64,000 nucleotides of DNA from Symbiodinium natans (GCA_905221605.1 CAJNDS010000286.1:1-64000); one strand, 5' to 3'. Counted from the first letter of the stretch, positions 1 through 8,731 are shown. Made by a program: numbers and translations. The notes: a model not told the origin generated them from the letters alone.

Positions 1-372
1 ATATATATATATATATCATTTATATCTAATGTATATTTTCATATGGTCGTACATTATATGATATGTGTATGTATATAAATAAGTAAATATAAATATGAAT
101 AAATAAATAAATATCAATATATATATATATATATTTATATATCGCATATTGTATATTATATGTCATATATTGCATATCATATATTGTATATTGCATATTA
201 TATACTGCATATAATGCATAATATAAAGTATATAATATATAATAGATACTGTATACATAATATGCAATATATATAATATATAATATTATTTATTATTAAT
301 TAATTTTTGAGTTATTATTCATTATATAGTATATTTTATATATTATGTAGTATGTATAATATATTGTTCTTT
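1..372. repeat. AT-rich microsatellite
   Basis: This stretch is a degenerate TA/TAT/ATAT tract with almost no G or C. It starts as pure (AT)n and becomes ATATAATATGCATAT-like. No gene was seen in it. Confidence 0.9.
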
Positions 373-1026
373 GAAGTCATTGGAATGCAAAGAAATGGAA
401 GTTTTTTGCTTAAAACATGTAGAAGTAGAGTTTTTCCGATGGAAACATAGAGATAATAGAGGATTTCTCATGAAAACGTGAAGACAGTAGACGTTTTCTT
501 GTGGGAGTATGAAGAAATAGAGGTTTTCCCATTGAAAGATCGAGAAACTAGAAGGTTTTCCAACCACTACCACCACTTCTACGCATCGTGCGAACATTTT
601 TTGCAAATGGGGGGGGGCTGCGCCCCCCCCAACCCCCCCGCTGTTTTTTTTAAGCTGTGCAAAGCGTGCTGCAAAGCCAAGTGGGGGTGTGGGGGGGGGG
701 GGGGGCTGCGCCAACCCCAACCCCGCCGCGTTTTTATCAAGCTGTGCCACTGCAAAGCGTGCTTTATGAATCTTGTTGAAGCCATTGGGATACTAAAAAG
801 TTTAAGTTTTTCTTAAAATACATGCAAATAGAGGTTTTCCGATGGAAACATAGAGATGATAGAGGTTTCCTATGAAAACGTGAAGAAAATAGAGGTTTTC
901 TTGTGGGAATATGAAGAAATAGAGGTTTTCCTATTAAAAGATCGAGAAAATAGAAGGTTTTCCAACCACTACCACCACCCACTACTACCCATCGTGCGAG
1001 CATTGTGTTTGCAAATGGGGGGGGGG
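373..1026. repeat. Tandem duplication of a ~405-bp unit
   Basis: Two copies (about 373-778 and 779-1026, the second incomplete) share the same order of ~30-bp subrepeats of the form GAAATAGAGGTTTTCC, then CCAACCACTACCACC, then GCAAATGGGGGG. The offset between matching words is 403-408 bases. Copy one also carries two versions of a GC-rich insert ending CAAAGCGTGCT. Translations across it are Pro/Gly homopolymer artefacts. Confidence 0.85.
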
Positions 1027-1136
1027 CCCCCCCCCCCCCCCCAACCCCGCCCCCCCCCAACCCCAACCCCCCCCCCCAACCCCCCCCCCCCCCCCCAAAC
1101 CCCCCCCCCCAAACCCCCCCCCCCCCCCCCCCCCGC
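1017..1136. repeat. Poly-G/poly-C tract
   Basis: Eight G are followed by about 110 bases of almost pure C broken by AA and G. It is likely G-quadruplex forming on the minus strand. Its length may be unreliable in an assembly. Confidence 0.9.
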
Positions 1137-1153
1137 GCTGTATTCCAAGAGGA

Positions 1154-1252
1154 AAATGGGTTATTTTTTTTTTTGATGCTTATATATTTTTTTTGATCCC
1201 TTGGGGTTATTTTTTTTTTGATGCTTATTTATTTTTTTTGATCCTTCACCCA
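1154..1252. repeat. T-rich ~50-bp direct duplication
   Basis: Two copies of a unit reading GGGTTATTTTTTTTT then GATGCTTAT then ATTTTTTTTGATCC lie back to back. No coding potential was seen. Confidence 0.8.
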
Positions 1253-1295
1253 TTTATGTAACCCTTGTGGAAGCCATATAGACTCCTGTGCCAGT

Positions 1296-1382
1296 GAACC
1301 CTAAACCCTGATCCCTGAACCCTAAACCTAAACCCCAAACCCTAAACCCTAAACCCTAAAGAGAGAAACCCTAAACCCTGAC
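1296..1382 (-). repeat. ITS, degenerate CCCTAAA
   Basis: About nine CCCTAAA units lie on the plus strand, with CCCTGAA and CCCCAAA variants. The following 1383-1479 is unique sequence in which I see no gene. Confidence 0.85.
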
Positions 1383-1479
1383 CTGGGAATCCCAAGTTGC
1401 CCTTGACAAGTTGTGGGTGCTGCCCCCAAGACAGGGATCCCCTGACATACTCCAAAACACCAGAATTCTGACTTCTAGG

Positions 1480-1648
1480 AACCCCAAACCCTAAACCCCA
1501 AACCTTAAACCCCAAACCCCAAACCCCAAACCCCAAACCCCAACCCCAAACCCCAAACCCTAAACCCTAAACCCCAAACCCCAAACCCCAATCCCCAAAC
1601 CCCAAACCCCAAACCCCAAACCCTAAACCCTAAACCCTAACCCCAAAG
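1480..1648 (-). repeat. ITS of CCCCAAA type
   Basis: This is an array dominated by CCCCAAA (GGGGTTT on the other strand), with CCCTAAA at its end. The variant is locally homogenised. Confidence 0.9.
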
Positions 1649-1727
1649 CCTGTTTTTTGGTTTCGGAAAGCCCCATGCTTTGTTTCGCAACCCTTGGCGT
1701 AGGATGCGTCTGAACCAATCTGCAGTA

Positions 1728-1840
1728 CTTGGAGGTTCAGGGTACTTGTAGAACCCCCCAATTTTCGCTGCACTTACAAGCCCCCTAAGTCCTCGAAGTA
1801 GGTTATAAGTAGCCTGACTAAGCACCCATGAATCTCCAAG
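1728..1840. mobile_element. MITE family A, copy 1
   Basis: The 113-bp hairpin element starts CTTGGAGGTTCAGGGTACTT and ends CACCCATGAATCTCCAAG. The termini are imperfect inverted repeats. Related copies lie at 3908-4021, 40076-40213, 48984-49105 and 52229-52450. This copy supplies the uninterrupted GGTTCAGGGTACTT site that is split by telomeric repeats at 48995. Confidence 0.75.
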
Positions 1841-1940
1841 TAGTGGTACCCTTTTGCCCTCTTCGGGTTGAGGGTTCCGTTAACAGTAGTCACCAAAAGG
1901 GCACCCTCATTAGAAGTTATTACAGGGCTATCACTTGGAG
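1841..1940. mobile_element. MITE family B, copy 1, abutting A
   Basis: It starts TAGTGGTACCCTTTTGCCC directly after the end of family A and ends near GGGCTATCACTTGG. The middle has the family words GTTCCGTTAACAGTAGTCACC and AAAAGGGCACCCT. The two palindromes share or abut their termini, suggesting one inserted at the tip of the other. Confidence 0.6.
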
Positions 1941-2024
1941 AAGTTGGGTTGTGGGGAATCTTCAAGGGATTCCAGGAAACAAATTCTAAGTACACTGACT
2001 AGTTCTAAGTCAAAATTTAGGGGT

Positions 2025-2206
2025 CCCAAACCCTAAACCCTAAACCCCAAACCCCAAACCCCAAACCCCAAACCCCAAACTCCAAACCCCAAACCCCAAA
2101 CCCCAAACCCCAAACCCCAAAACCCTAAACCCTAAACCCTAAACCCCAAACCCCAAACCCTAAACCCTAAACCCTAAACCCTAAACCCTAAACCCTAGGC
2201 CCTAAC
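2025..2206 (-). repeat. ITS, CCCTAAA/CCCCAAA
   Basis: About 24 heptamers of CCCTAAA and CCCCAAA lie on the plus strand. Confidence 0.95.
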
Positions 2207-2207
2207 C

Positions 2208-2290
2208 GAGGACCTGCGAAGCCTGCTGCGAGGCGATCTTTGGTCCCGTGCGGCCCACGGACCGCTGTTATGCCTCTGGGCCTGTGGTGG
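2208..2290 (+). CDS. Exon-like segment between outward-facing ITS
   Basis: One frame is open and protein-like, reading EDLRSLLRGDLWSRAAHG and then PLLCLWACGG. It is flanked by CCCTAAA on the left and TTTAGGG on the right, the orientation of the two ends of a linear chromosome. There is no start, stop or clear splice site. It could be an exon remnant or chance openness in GC-rich DNA, and the family is not recognised. Confidence 0.3.
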
Positions 2291-2415
2291 GTTTAGGGTT
2301 TAGGGTTTAGGGTTTAGGGTTTAGGGTTTAGGTTTTAGGGTTTAGGGGTTGGGAGTTAGGGGCTAGGGGCTAGGGGTTCGGGGTTAGGGGTTACGAGTCA
2401 GGGGTTAGGGGTTGA
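2289..2415 (+). repeat. ITS, TTTAGGG to TTAGGGG
   Basis: Seven clean TTTAGGG units decay into TTAGGGG-like and GGCTAGGG variants. Confidence 0.9.
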
Positions 2416-2615
2416 GATGAAGTTTGTGCGTTGCTCGTTCGGGTATCTTGCTGGGTTCAGCTTGGAACAACACTTTTCAGTTGGTTCGGTTTTGGTTTCG
2501 GGTTTGGGGTTTAGGTTGGTTAGAGGCTCAACTGCTTTCGCGGATAGAAGTGTGGCGTCGTGCAAGGAATCAAAGGCACCTGGTGTCTGCAGTAAGCAAG
2601 GTGGTCGGATCCAAT
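2416..2615. other. Unique 200-bp island
   Basis: Unique sequence enclosed by TTTAGGG tracts on both sides. A frame beginning ATGAAGTTTGTGCGTTGC is open for 66 codons but is not convincingly protein-like, so no gene is called. Confidence 0.3.
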
Positions 2616-2964
2616 AGGGTTTAGGGTTTAGGGTTTAGGGGTTAGGGGTTAGGGGTTAGGGGTTAGGGGTTTAGGGTTTAGGGTTTAGGGTTTAGGGTTT
2701 AGGGTTTAGGGTTTAGGGGTTTAGGGGTTTAGGGTTTAGGGTTTAGGGGTTTAGGGTTTAGGGTTTAGGGCTTAGGGAAGGTTGTCAGTGTCGCTTCTTG
2801 CCTTTACCTGAAGCTGTAACATGGGGAATTCAACCCTATAGCCTGTATGAGGCGGCAAAAAGTATTCCCCAGGAGTGTTTAGGGTTTAGGGTTTAGGGTT
2901 AAGGGTTTAGGGTTGGGGTTTAGGGTTTAGGGTTTAGGGTTTAGGGTTTAGGGTTCAGGGTTTA
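2616..2964 (+). repeat. Two ITS arrays with a small unique gap
   Basis: TTTAGGG/TTAGGGG arrays run at 2616-2778 and 2880-2964. The gap 2779-2879 contains GGGGAATTCAACCC and AGTATTCCCC, a small imperfect inverted pair. Confidence 0.9.
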
Positions 2965-2965
2965 T

Positions 2966-3175
2966 GCAAGCATTTAGAAACACACATGGTCAGTTCTCAA
3001 AATTATAGTACCATTTGTTTGGGAACCCTAAATGTTAGGGGCCGCCTTAGAACGGTAACCCCGAAAGAGACCATCTAGTGAAGTTGCCATATCACGTTTT
3101 CCTAAAGAACCCCAAAAACCTTGCAGGCTTTGATGAAAAAAAAACTCATAGGACGCTTGGGTAACCTACAACTAA
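2966..3175. mobile_element. Dispersed repeat family E, copy 1
   Basis: It shares ordered words with 46096-46325: ATGGTCAGTTCTC, then GGCCGCCT, then GAGACCATCT or GAGCATCTTA, then CATATCACG, then GGTAACCTA. The similarity is diverged. It is about 210 bp and its ends carry GGGTAACC-like sequence. No ORF was seen. Confidence 0.6.
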
Positions 3176-3177
3176 GT

Positions 3178-3258
3178 AGGGTTTAGGGTTTAGGGTTTTA
3201 GGGTTTAGGGTTTAGGGTTAGGGTTTAGGGTTTAGGCTTTAGTTCAGGGTTTAGGGTG
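3178..3258 (+). repeat. ITS, TTTAGGG
   Basis: About nine units, with one 8-mer TTTTAGGG and one TTAGGG. Confidence 0.95.
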
Positions 3259-3259
3259 A

Positions 3260-3361
3260 ACTCTCCGGACATTCAAGGCTTGCACTGAGTGCCTCCTGGC
3301 TCGCCCAAGCTCCGCAGCGATGGCGACCGAGCCGAACCCGGTGGATCCAGGATCGGGGGGT
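3260..3361 (+). CDS. Exon-like segment ending in ITS
   Basis: The open frame reads TLRTFKACTECLLARPSSAA and then MATEPNPVDPGSGG before running into TTTAGGG. The internal ATG at 3320 could be a start after a CGCAGCG context. Both borders are telomeric repeats. The product is not recognised. Confidence 0.3.
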
Positions 3362-3362
3362 T

Positions 3363-3450
3363 GGGGGTTTAGGGTTTAGGGTTTAGGGTTTAGGGTTTCG
3401 GGTTTCGGGTTTAGGGTTTAGGGTCTAGGGTCTAGGGTTTAGGGTGTGGG
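3363..3450 (+). repeat. ITS, TTTAGGG with TTTCGGG and TCTAGGG
   Basis: About eleven units with three variants. The following 3451-3760 holds degenerate telomere-like words and unique GC-rich sequence without a convincing gene. Confidence 0.9.
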
Positions 3451-3907
3451 GTGTAGATGTGTTTGAGGCTTGGGGGCTATGAGCGTATTTAGGGCTTCGG
3501 GCTTAGGATTTTCTTCAGCGGGCTCGTGTTCAGAAGCTTAGGGATCTTCAGGCTCTTAGTACTTAGGGAGTCAGCAGCTATGCAGTAAGCAAAGGAACCC
3601 TAAGCCCTAAACCCTAAACCCGACACCTTGTGGAGCTGAATGCAACCCCCCACCGCACCCCACACAACCCAGCCTCTGGGCTCTTGGTTCCGGGTCACCG
3701 CTTATTACCCTTCGTTAGTTCGAAGACACCCCTGCACCCGAAGCCCAAAACCCTGAAACAACCCTAAACCCTAAAACACCCTAAACCCCTAACCCCTAAC
3801 AAACGAACCCTTGAGGACGTAACTACAAAGTTCTCTGTCCAACTTGCACGTGGAAGCTCTATCGGCACCGTGGCATGCAAAAAGTGGCAAAAGGGGTAGA
3901 AGGGGTG

Positions 3908-4021
3908 TACTCGGAGGTTCATGGGTAGTCATAAGTAGGCTTATAAGTACCCTCAATAAGGTTATAAGTATAGCTACCAATTTTTTCTCCCTATTTAGAA
4001 CTACCCATGAACCTCCGAGTA
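3908..4021. mobile_element. MITE family A, copy 2, perfect 22-bp TIR
   Basis: Positions 3908-3929 (TACTCGGAGGTTCATGGGTAGT) are the exact reverse complement of 4000-4021. The 114-bp element has an AT-rich interior with repeated TTATAAGTA words. Perfect arms suggest recent activity or hairpin correction. No transposase is encoded, so it would be non-autonomous. Confidence 0.85.
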
Positions 4022-4135
4022 GGGAATAAGCCCGAAGTAAGGGAATTGGTTTCGAGTTGAGGGTAGACAAGCCAAAAGCAAGACTGGAGACGACTGGAAG
4101 CCCTAACCTCGTCACTGCCGCAAGGTGGGCACTCC

Positions 4136-4190
4136 CCCCTAAACCCTAAACCCTAAACCCTATATAAACCCTAGGGTTTAAAGTTTAGGG
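4136..4190. repeat. Short ITS with strand switch
   Basis: CCCTAAA units are followed by CCCTATATAAACCCTAGGG and then TTTAGGG, so the repeat strand flips within 50 bp. Confidence 0.8.
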
Positions 4191-4226
4191 ACTGGCCGCA
4201 ACGCCCTAAGCTCCGCGGCCCCAAGC

Positions 4227-4300
4227 CCCACTTGGAGGTTCATGGGTAGTCATGCTGTGCAGGGTTATAAGTATGGTAAACCTTATTCAGTTAAAGTTCC
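4227..4300. mobile_element. MITE family A fragment
   Basis: The left arm CACTTGGAGGTTCATGGGTAG is present with a GGTTATAAGTATGG interior. The right arm is absent. Confidence 0.5.
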
Positions 4301-4439
4301 TAGATTCGAAATCTCAACCCTGGATTGTCAAGGCTTCTGCGTGAGTTTCTAAACCCCCCCCCTCCTGGGACCAATTGAACCCACCAGACTAGAGTGGCAC
4401 ATGACCAAATTTAGGGCACATGTTGTCTATGCAAGAATA

Positions 4440-4562
4440 CCTTGATAGCCCAGTGGTACCCTAAACCCTAAACCCTAAACTCTTGTTGTTGATTCAAGGT
4501 TCCCTTACACAGTAGCCAACCAAACAAGACCCTTAGTATAAGATTGTTACTTGGCTCCCAAG
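4440..4562. mobile_element. MITE family B, copy 2, interrupted by ITS
   Basis: Left end: CTTGATAGCCCAGTGGTACCC. Right part: GGTTCCCTTACACAGTAGCCAACC, ending TTGTTACTTGGCTCCCAAG. Three CCCTAAA units (4459-4480) follow directly after GTACC, where other copies continue with CTTTACCC. The junction shares CCCT with the repeat. Confidence 0.7.
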
Positions 4563-4582
4563 AATCCCTGAAGCCCTTTTGG

Positions 4583-4663
4583 GTTTAGGGTTTTAGAGTT
4601 TTAGGGCTCAGGGTTTTAGGGTTTAGGGTTTAGGGTTGAGGGTTTAGGGTTTAGGGTTTAGGG

Positions 4664-4694
<31 letters not shown>

Positions 4695-4696
4695 AT
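4583..4696. repeat. ITS followed by C/A homopolymers
   Basis: TTTAGGG and TTTTAGGG units run to 4663, then about 22 C and 11 A. The C-A composite resembles the expanded cores described for families B and J. Confidence 0.9.
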
Positions 4697-4797
4697 CCCA
4701 AATCTTCAACCCTAAGCCAAAAGCAAGACGTGGATGCCAGGCAAGGATCCACGGAGTCGCCATACAAGCACCTGGGAAAAGTGCCTCTGCCGGGTTT

Positions 4798-4918
4798 TGG
4801 GTTAGGGTTTAGGGTTTAGGGTTTAGGGTTTAGGGTTTAGGGTTTAGGGTTTAGGGTCTAGGGTCTAGGGTCTAGGGTCTAGGGTCTAGGGTCTAGGGTC
4901 TAGGGTCTAGGGTCTAGA
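4798..4918 (+). repeat. ITS switching to a TCTAGGG array
   Basis: Eight TTTAGGG units are followed without a break by about nine identical TCTAGGG units. This implies amplification of one mutated heptamer. Confidence 0.95.
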
Positions 4919-5286
4919 GTCTTTAGGGCTTAGGCTTTTCAGGGTTTTAGCCTAGCGCGTCTGAAACATAGTCGTTAACCCCAATCCCCATTTGAGCTTC
5001 ATTCCGGGATTTGGGGTTTAGGGTTCAGGGAGGGTTCTGAAGGGGCCGGGAGGAGGTGGAGGAGGAGGCGTGCTCAGGGCGTAAAAGGTTGAGGCCCCAA
5101 AGTTTTGTCGGGGCCAGAAGCCTGGGTTTAGGATTTAGGCTTTAGGCTCTAGGGTTTAGGGCCGCTACTTCATGCTTCTTCGGAGCCTTCACGTAAGCCT
5201 TGAGAACTCAATCCCGCTAATTCGTCTCCAAAAGCTAAGCAAAAAGCCCCACCCCCCAAAAGAAGCCCATGTTCTGGGGAAAATGG

Positions 5287-5440
5287 CCTAAACCTTAAAC
5301 CCTAAACCCTAAACCCAGGTGCAATGTGAGGCCTGCGAGCGCTGCTCGGCCTGAGAAAGAGAAACCCTAGACCCTAAACCCTAAACCCTAAACCCTAAAC
5401 CCTAAACCCTAAACCCTAAACCCAAGTTTAGGGTTTGGGG
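5287..5440. repeat. ITS, CCCTAAA then inverted TTTAGGG
   Basis: Short CCCTAAA runs at 5287-5315 and 5360-5424 end AAACCC and are followed by AAGTTTAGGG. The 5316-5359 gap is unique. Confidence 0.85.
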
Positions 5441-5523
5441 TTTAGGGCTTAGGGCTTGAAGGGCTTATGGGCGGAGGGTCTCGGAGGAGACCCTCCGTAA
5501 GCAGCCCATCGCTTCTGGGACAG

Positions 5524-5692
5524 GGTTTAGGGTTTAGGGTTTAGGGTTTAGGGTTTAGGGTTTAGGGTTTAGGGTTTAGGGTTTAGGGTTTAGGGTTTAG
5601 GGTTTAGGGTTTAGGGTTTAGGGTTTCGGGTTTCGGGTTTCGGGTTTAGGGTTTAAGGGTTTAAGGGTTTAGGGTTTAGGGTTTAGGGTTTG
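5524..5692 (+). repeat. Long ITS, about 24 TTTAGGG units
   Basis: Mostly perfect TTTAGGG with a block of three TTTCGGG. From 5696 to 6075 there is unique sequence with an open 70-codon frame (start 5762) that I do not consider a gene. Confidence 0.95.
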
Positions 5693-6075
5693 GCGTAGTG
5701 GTGGAGGAGAGGGCAACTAATCCAAAAACCCCCAAGCCCACCTAGCCCTCACACGCTCCCAATGGGCACTGCCCCGCACATAAAAGACCCAAAACAAACC
5801 TTGTTCGAGGAACCCCTATTTGCGGAACCCCCCCAACTGAAGTCAACAGGCCCCGAAAGCTTGAGCAATAGCAGCCCTCTCAGCCTTGGAAGCCCCGTCT
5901 ACATTTCCCAAACCAGTCCTAAAACCCTTAACCCTAAAATGTGGGCGGGCGGCCAAAACAAACTAAGACCCTAAAACCCCTGAATACTGGGATATGGCCC
6001 CATGGTTGCCAACTGTTCAACTCGTGTTCGGAAATTCAGATGCTCCCCTTCAACAATTTTAGGACTTGAAATTGA

Positions 6076-6114
6076 GTTTTTTTTTTTTTTTTTTTTTGGG
6101 GGGGGGGGGGGGGG
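6076..6114. repeat. Poly-T/poly-G composite
   Basis: About 22 T are followed immediately by about 17 G, then a telomeric heptamer. The same T-then-G composite recurs at 19150-19188 and 33178-33203. Confidence 0.9.
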
Positions 6115-6455
6115 GTTGGGGTTTAGGGCTTGCAGGGCATGCTGATGTGAATAACTGTTATACACATATGGCTTAGGAGCTGGGTGGTCGGCCTGAGTTA
6201 ATTCTTTCTACCATGGGGCACTCTGTTTGGTGCCGATGGGTCACCCCATAATTCCTCAGCCTCCACCCCTTGCCAAGCACCCTCAACCCTAAACCCCGAA
6301 CCCTCAACCCCGAATCCAAGATCCTAAGCCCTAAACTCTATGCGCCTTAATCTCAGGACCTCTAAACCCTGAACCCTGAAGCCTAAAACCCTGGCGTCCC
6401 AAAACCGTACATGTTCGGGCCCGGCGCTCGGCCGACTGAAGACGCCAAAGACGAA

Positions 6456-6688
6456 CCCAAAGAGCCCAATGCCCCTTAACTAAGGAATAGACCTTCAATC
6501 ATATTAAGGATCCCTTCGTAAACTAAGGTATATTCCTTAATTAAGGAATATACATTAAATCATATTCAGGATCCCTGTATAAATTAAGGCATATTCCTCA
6601 ATTAAGAATATAACTTAAATCATATTAAGGATCCCTTTATAAATTAAGGCATATTCCTTAGGGGTATTGGGCCATTGGGCTCTTTGGG
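6456..6688. mobile_element. MITE family F, copy 1, with 61-bp internal tandem
   Basis: The left end CCCAAAGAGCCCAATGCCCC is matched in inverted orientation by the right end GGGGTATTGGGCCATTGGGCTCTTTGGG. The interior is three units of 61, 61 and 60 bp (6476-6536, 6537-6597, 6598-6657), each containing TTAAATCATATTAAGGATCC and ending GCATATTCC. The units are themselves partly palindromic. Confidence 0.85.
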
Positions 6689-6774
6689 AAATCGTGCCGA
6701 TAGCGCCGAGGCTGCGATTTAGGGCCAGACGCGCCGAAGGCTCCTCTTGCTTTGGGTGAAGGGCACAATACGGG

Positions 6775-6887
6775 GTTTAGGGTTTAGGGTTTAGGGTTTA
6801 GGGTTTAGGGTTTAGGGTTTAGGGTTTAGGGTTTAGGGTTTAGGGTTTAGGGTTTAGGGTTTAGGGTTTAGGGTTTAGGGTTTAGGG
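6775..6887 (+). repeat. ITS, about 16 perfect TTTAGGG
   Basis: An uninterrupted perfect array that ends where the remnant of a family F element begins. Confidence 0.97.
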
Positions 6888-6888
6888 A

Positions 6889-7098
6889 CCCTTGGTGAAG
6901 AAATGTACATTATTTCAGAAAGGGGCTCCTGAATATGATTCCTTAATCAAGGTGTAGGGTTTAGGATTTAGGGTTTACGGTTTACGGTTTAGGGTTTAGG
7001 GTTTAGGGTTTAGGGTTGCATATACATTAATTCATAAAGGGATCCTTAATATGATTCAAGGTATATTCCTTAGTTCAGGGGCATTGGGCGCTTTGGGT
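6889..7098. mobile_element. MITE family F, copy 2, interrupted by ITS
   Basis: Family F words (GAATATGATTCCTTAATCAAGG; TATACATTAATTCATAAAGGGATCC; GTATATTCCTTAG; right end GGGGCATTGGGCGCTTTGGG) are split by telomeric repeats at about 6952-7016. The left terminus is replaced by the ITS that ends at 6887, so this copy touches telomeric DNA twice. Confidence 0.75.
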
Positions 7099-7212
7099 AT
7101 GAGGGTATGGAGGGCTGCTGGATCAGGTTTAGGGCTTAGAGGGCTTAATCGGGCTGAGGTTAAGGAGAGGTTGTTTTTGCTTGTAGGCTTGATGCAACCC
7201 TAAACACAAAAC

Positions 7213-7327
7213 CCTAGGATGCCCAGTAGTGCCCTTATTCCCTTTTTTGGTAGGTTTAGGTTCCCTTATAAACCCCTTTAAGCAAAAAAGGGCACCCTTT
7301 TTCATCCTAGGTTGCTGGGCAACCTAG
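7213..7327. mobile_element. MITE family C, copy 1
   Basis: The 115-bp element has left end CCTAGGATGCCCAGTAGTGCCC and right end GGTTGCTGGGCAACCTAG. The middle reads TTCCCTTATAAACCCCTTTAAGC. It is nearly identical to 8732-8847. Confidence 0.85.
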
Positions 7328-7398
7328 AACCCTAAACCCAGGATTCAGGGTTTGTAGGATTTGAGGGAACACTCCGACCTGCTGGACTGATGCCCAAA

Positions 7399-7503
7399 TG
7401 GGGGTTTACACAAATAAGGGACCCTTCATATAGGCACCCAACTGGTAGGATTCTTTTTTTATAAGGACCCCAGTAAGGTACCCCCTGCTTTCGGAAGTCC
7501 CCC
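7399..7503. mobile_element. MITE family D, copy 1
   Basis: It starts GGGGGTTTACACAAATAAGGGACCC and ends GGTACCCCCTGCTTTCGGAAGTCCCCC, imperfect inverted arms. Relatives lie at 11691, 35032, 37775 and 41530. Confidence 0.75.
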
Positions 7504-7749
7504 AAATTCAAATGTGCTGGACGCCCATTGGATCGCCTCTTCGACGCCGCAGACCGTCAAACGCTGCTCTTTCTCGCCAAGGCCGTAGCCCACGGGGGCT
7601 CAGGGCTTTTGAACGTTAAAGGATCACGATACTTGTGGAAAGCACTGACGAAGGTCCTGGAGGAGCCGCCGCCGGCGGAAGGAAGTGCCGGCAGTCCATC
7701 ACCAGACCAATGCAGCAGCATCGCCACCCATGTAGAGATATGGTCAAGG
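7504..7749 (+). CDS. Exon-like segment, unknown product
   Basis: An 80-codon open frame reads LDRLFDAADRQTLLFLAKAV, then LLNVKGSRYLWKALTKVLEE and a Pro/Ser-rich tail. A family D element lies immediately upstream and family A/C remnants follow. Amphipathic, Leu-rich composition and GC-rich third positions support real coding origin. It has neither ATG nor stop of its own and would be an internal exon or pseudogene piece. Confidence 0.4.
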
Positions 7750-7950
7750 TACTTTTTTCCTCCCCAACTGCAACCGTACCTACAAGCCCCCCTAAGTCCT
7801 CAAAGTAGGTTGTAAGTAGACTTGGACTTCTGGTCAGAAGTATAGGGCCCCGAGTAGGCCCTGAGTCCCTTTTTTAGGGTGCAGCTTCCCTTACAAGCCC
7901 CTTTAAACCAAAAGGGGCACCCGTTTTTTATTCCCAGGTTACTCTTGGTT
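7749..7950. mobile_element. Fragments of MITE families A and C
   Basis: The words TACAAGCCCCCCTAAGTCCTC and AAAGTAGGTTGTAAGTAG match the interior of family A at 1728. The later words CCCTTACAAGCCCCTTTAAACC and AAAAGGGGCACCC match family C. Ends are degraded. Confidence 0.55.
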
Positions 7951-7987
7951 CACCCCTAAACCCCACATCGAAGTTTTTTCCTAAGGG

Positions 7988-8049
7988 TTGAGGGTTTAGG
8001 GTTTAGGGTTTGGGGTTTAGGGTTTAGGGTTTAGGGGTTAGGGTTTAGG
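7988..8049 (+). repeat. ITS, TTTAGGG
   Basis: About eight units with one TTTGGGG and one TTAGGGG. Positions 8050-8190 are unique with no gene seen. Confidence 0.9.
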
Positions 8050-8245
8050 ACAAACGGCTTCTTGGAAGGGAACTCGTAGTGGGAGCTCAATCGCGAAGCA
8101 AGCTAGCTCTTGTAGGGCATAGACATTAAAATCCTACCCGACCATCAGAGAACGCTGTAGTTCCCGAAGCCCGGACCCCCGGTTCACGGTTTATGAGGCT
8201 TAGGGTTTAGGGTTTCGGGCTTAGGGTTTAGGGTTTATCTTCGGG

Positions 8246-8330
8246 CGAGGATGCCGCAGCGGGCGTTGACGCACGCAGTTTCTACCACTGCGAGGACAGC
8301 ATCCCAAGTGCGATGTACCTTAACCCCTTA
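8246..8330 (+). CDS. Exon-like segment
   Basis: The frame reads SGEDAAAGVDARSFYHCEDS then IPSAMY. It follows an ITS at 8191-8240 and runs into ATG/CCC-rich repeat sequence. No family recognised. Confidence 0.3.
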
Positions 8331-8461
8331 TATAACCCTATGTACCCTATAAAACCCAAGGGCCCATACAGCAGATCTTTGAAGAGGGTATGGGACCCTA
8401 TTCACGGCCCAGGAAACTACCCCTTAGTAGGCCAACACCCTAAGTACCTGGGTGGGGTATG

Positions 8462-8731
8462 GGCCTTCCTGCAGCTCTTCTTAGTAGTAGAGTGCGTCAC
8501 CTTGAGCCTCTTTGGGGTAGTAGAATCGCTGTAGAATCCCAAAGATTACCCTTTAGTGTTCTAGGATACTGGGCAGGAGTGGGTAACCTTAAACCTCTTT
8601 GGGTAGTTGAATCGCTGTAGAATCCCAAAGATTACCCTTAAGTTGCTCTTCTTAGTAGTAGGATGGGTAACCTTGAACCCCTTGAAAACAGCATAATCCC
8701 TGGAGAATCCCAAAGACTAACCTTAAGTTTT
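8462..8731. repeat. Three ~90-bp tandem units
   Basis: Each unit contains CTTCTTAGTAGTAG or a decayed form, then GTAACCTTGAACC, then GAATCGCTGTAGAATCCCAAAG and ATTACCCTTAAGT. Spacing and lack of unique spacers exclude a CRISPR array. Confidence 0.8.

Noticed and set aside
343-1196. Several overlapping Pro/Gly-rich open frames on both strands
   Set aside because: They translate G and C homopolymers and the 405-bp tandem repeat; no frame has protein-like composition.
1342-1536. Frames rich in GFRVxGLGF or NPKP
   Set aside because: These peptides are the direct translation of TTTAGGG and CCCTAAA (three frames never stop or stop at fixed places). The same applies to frames near 24000, 30970, 31200, 39800 and 45223.
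8462-8731. Possible CRISPR array
   Set aside because: Three ~90-bp diverged tandem units without short repeats and unique spacers, in a eukaryotic setting.
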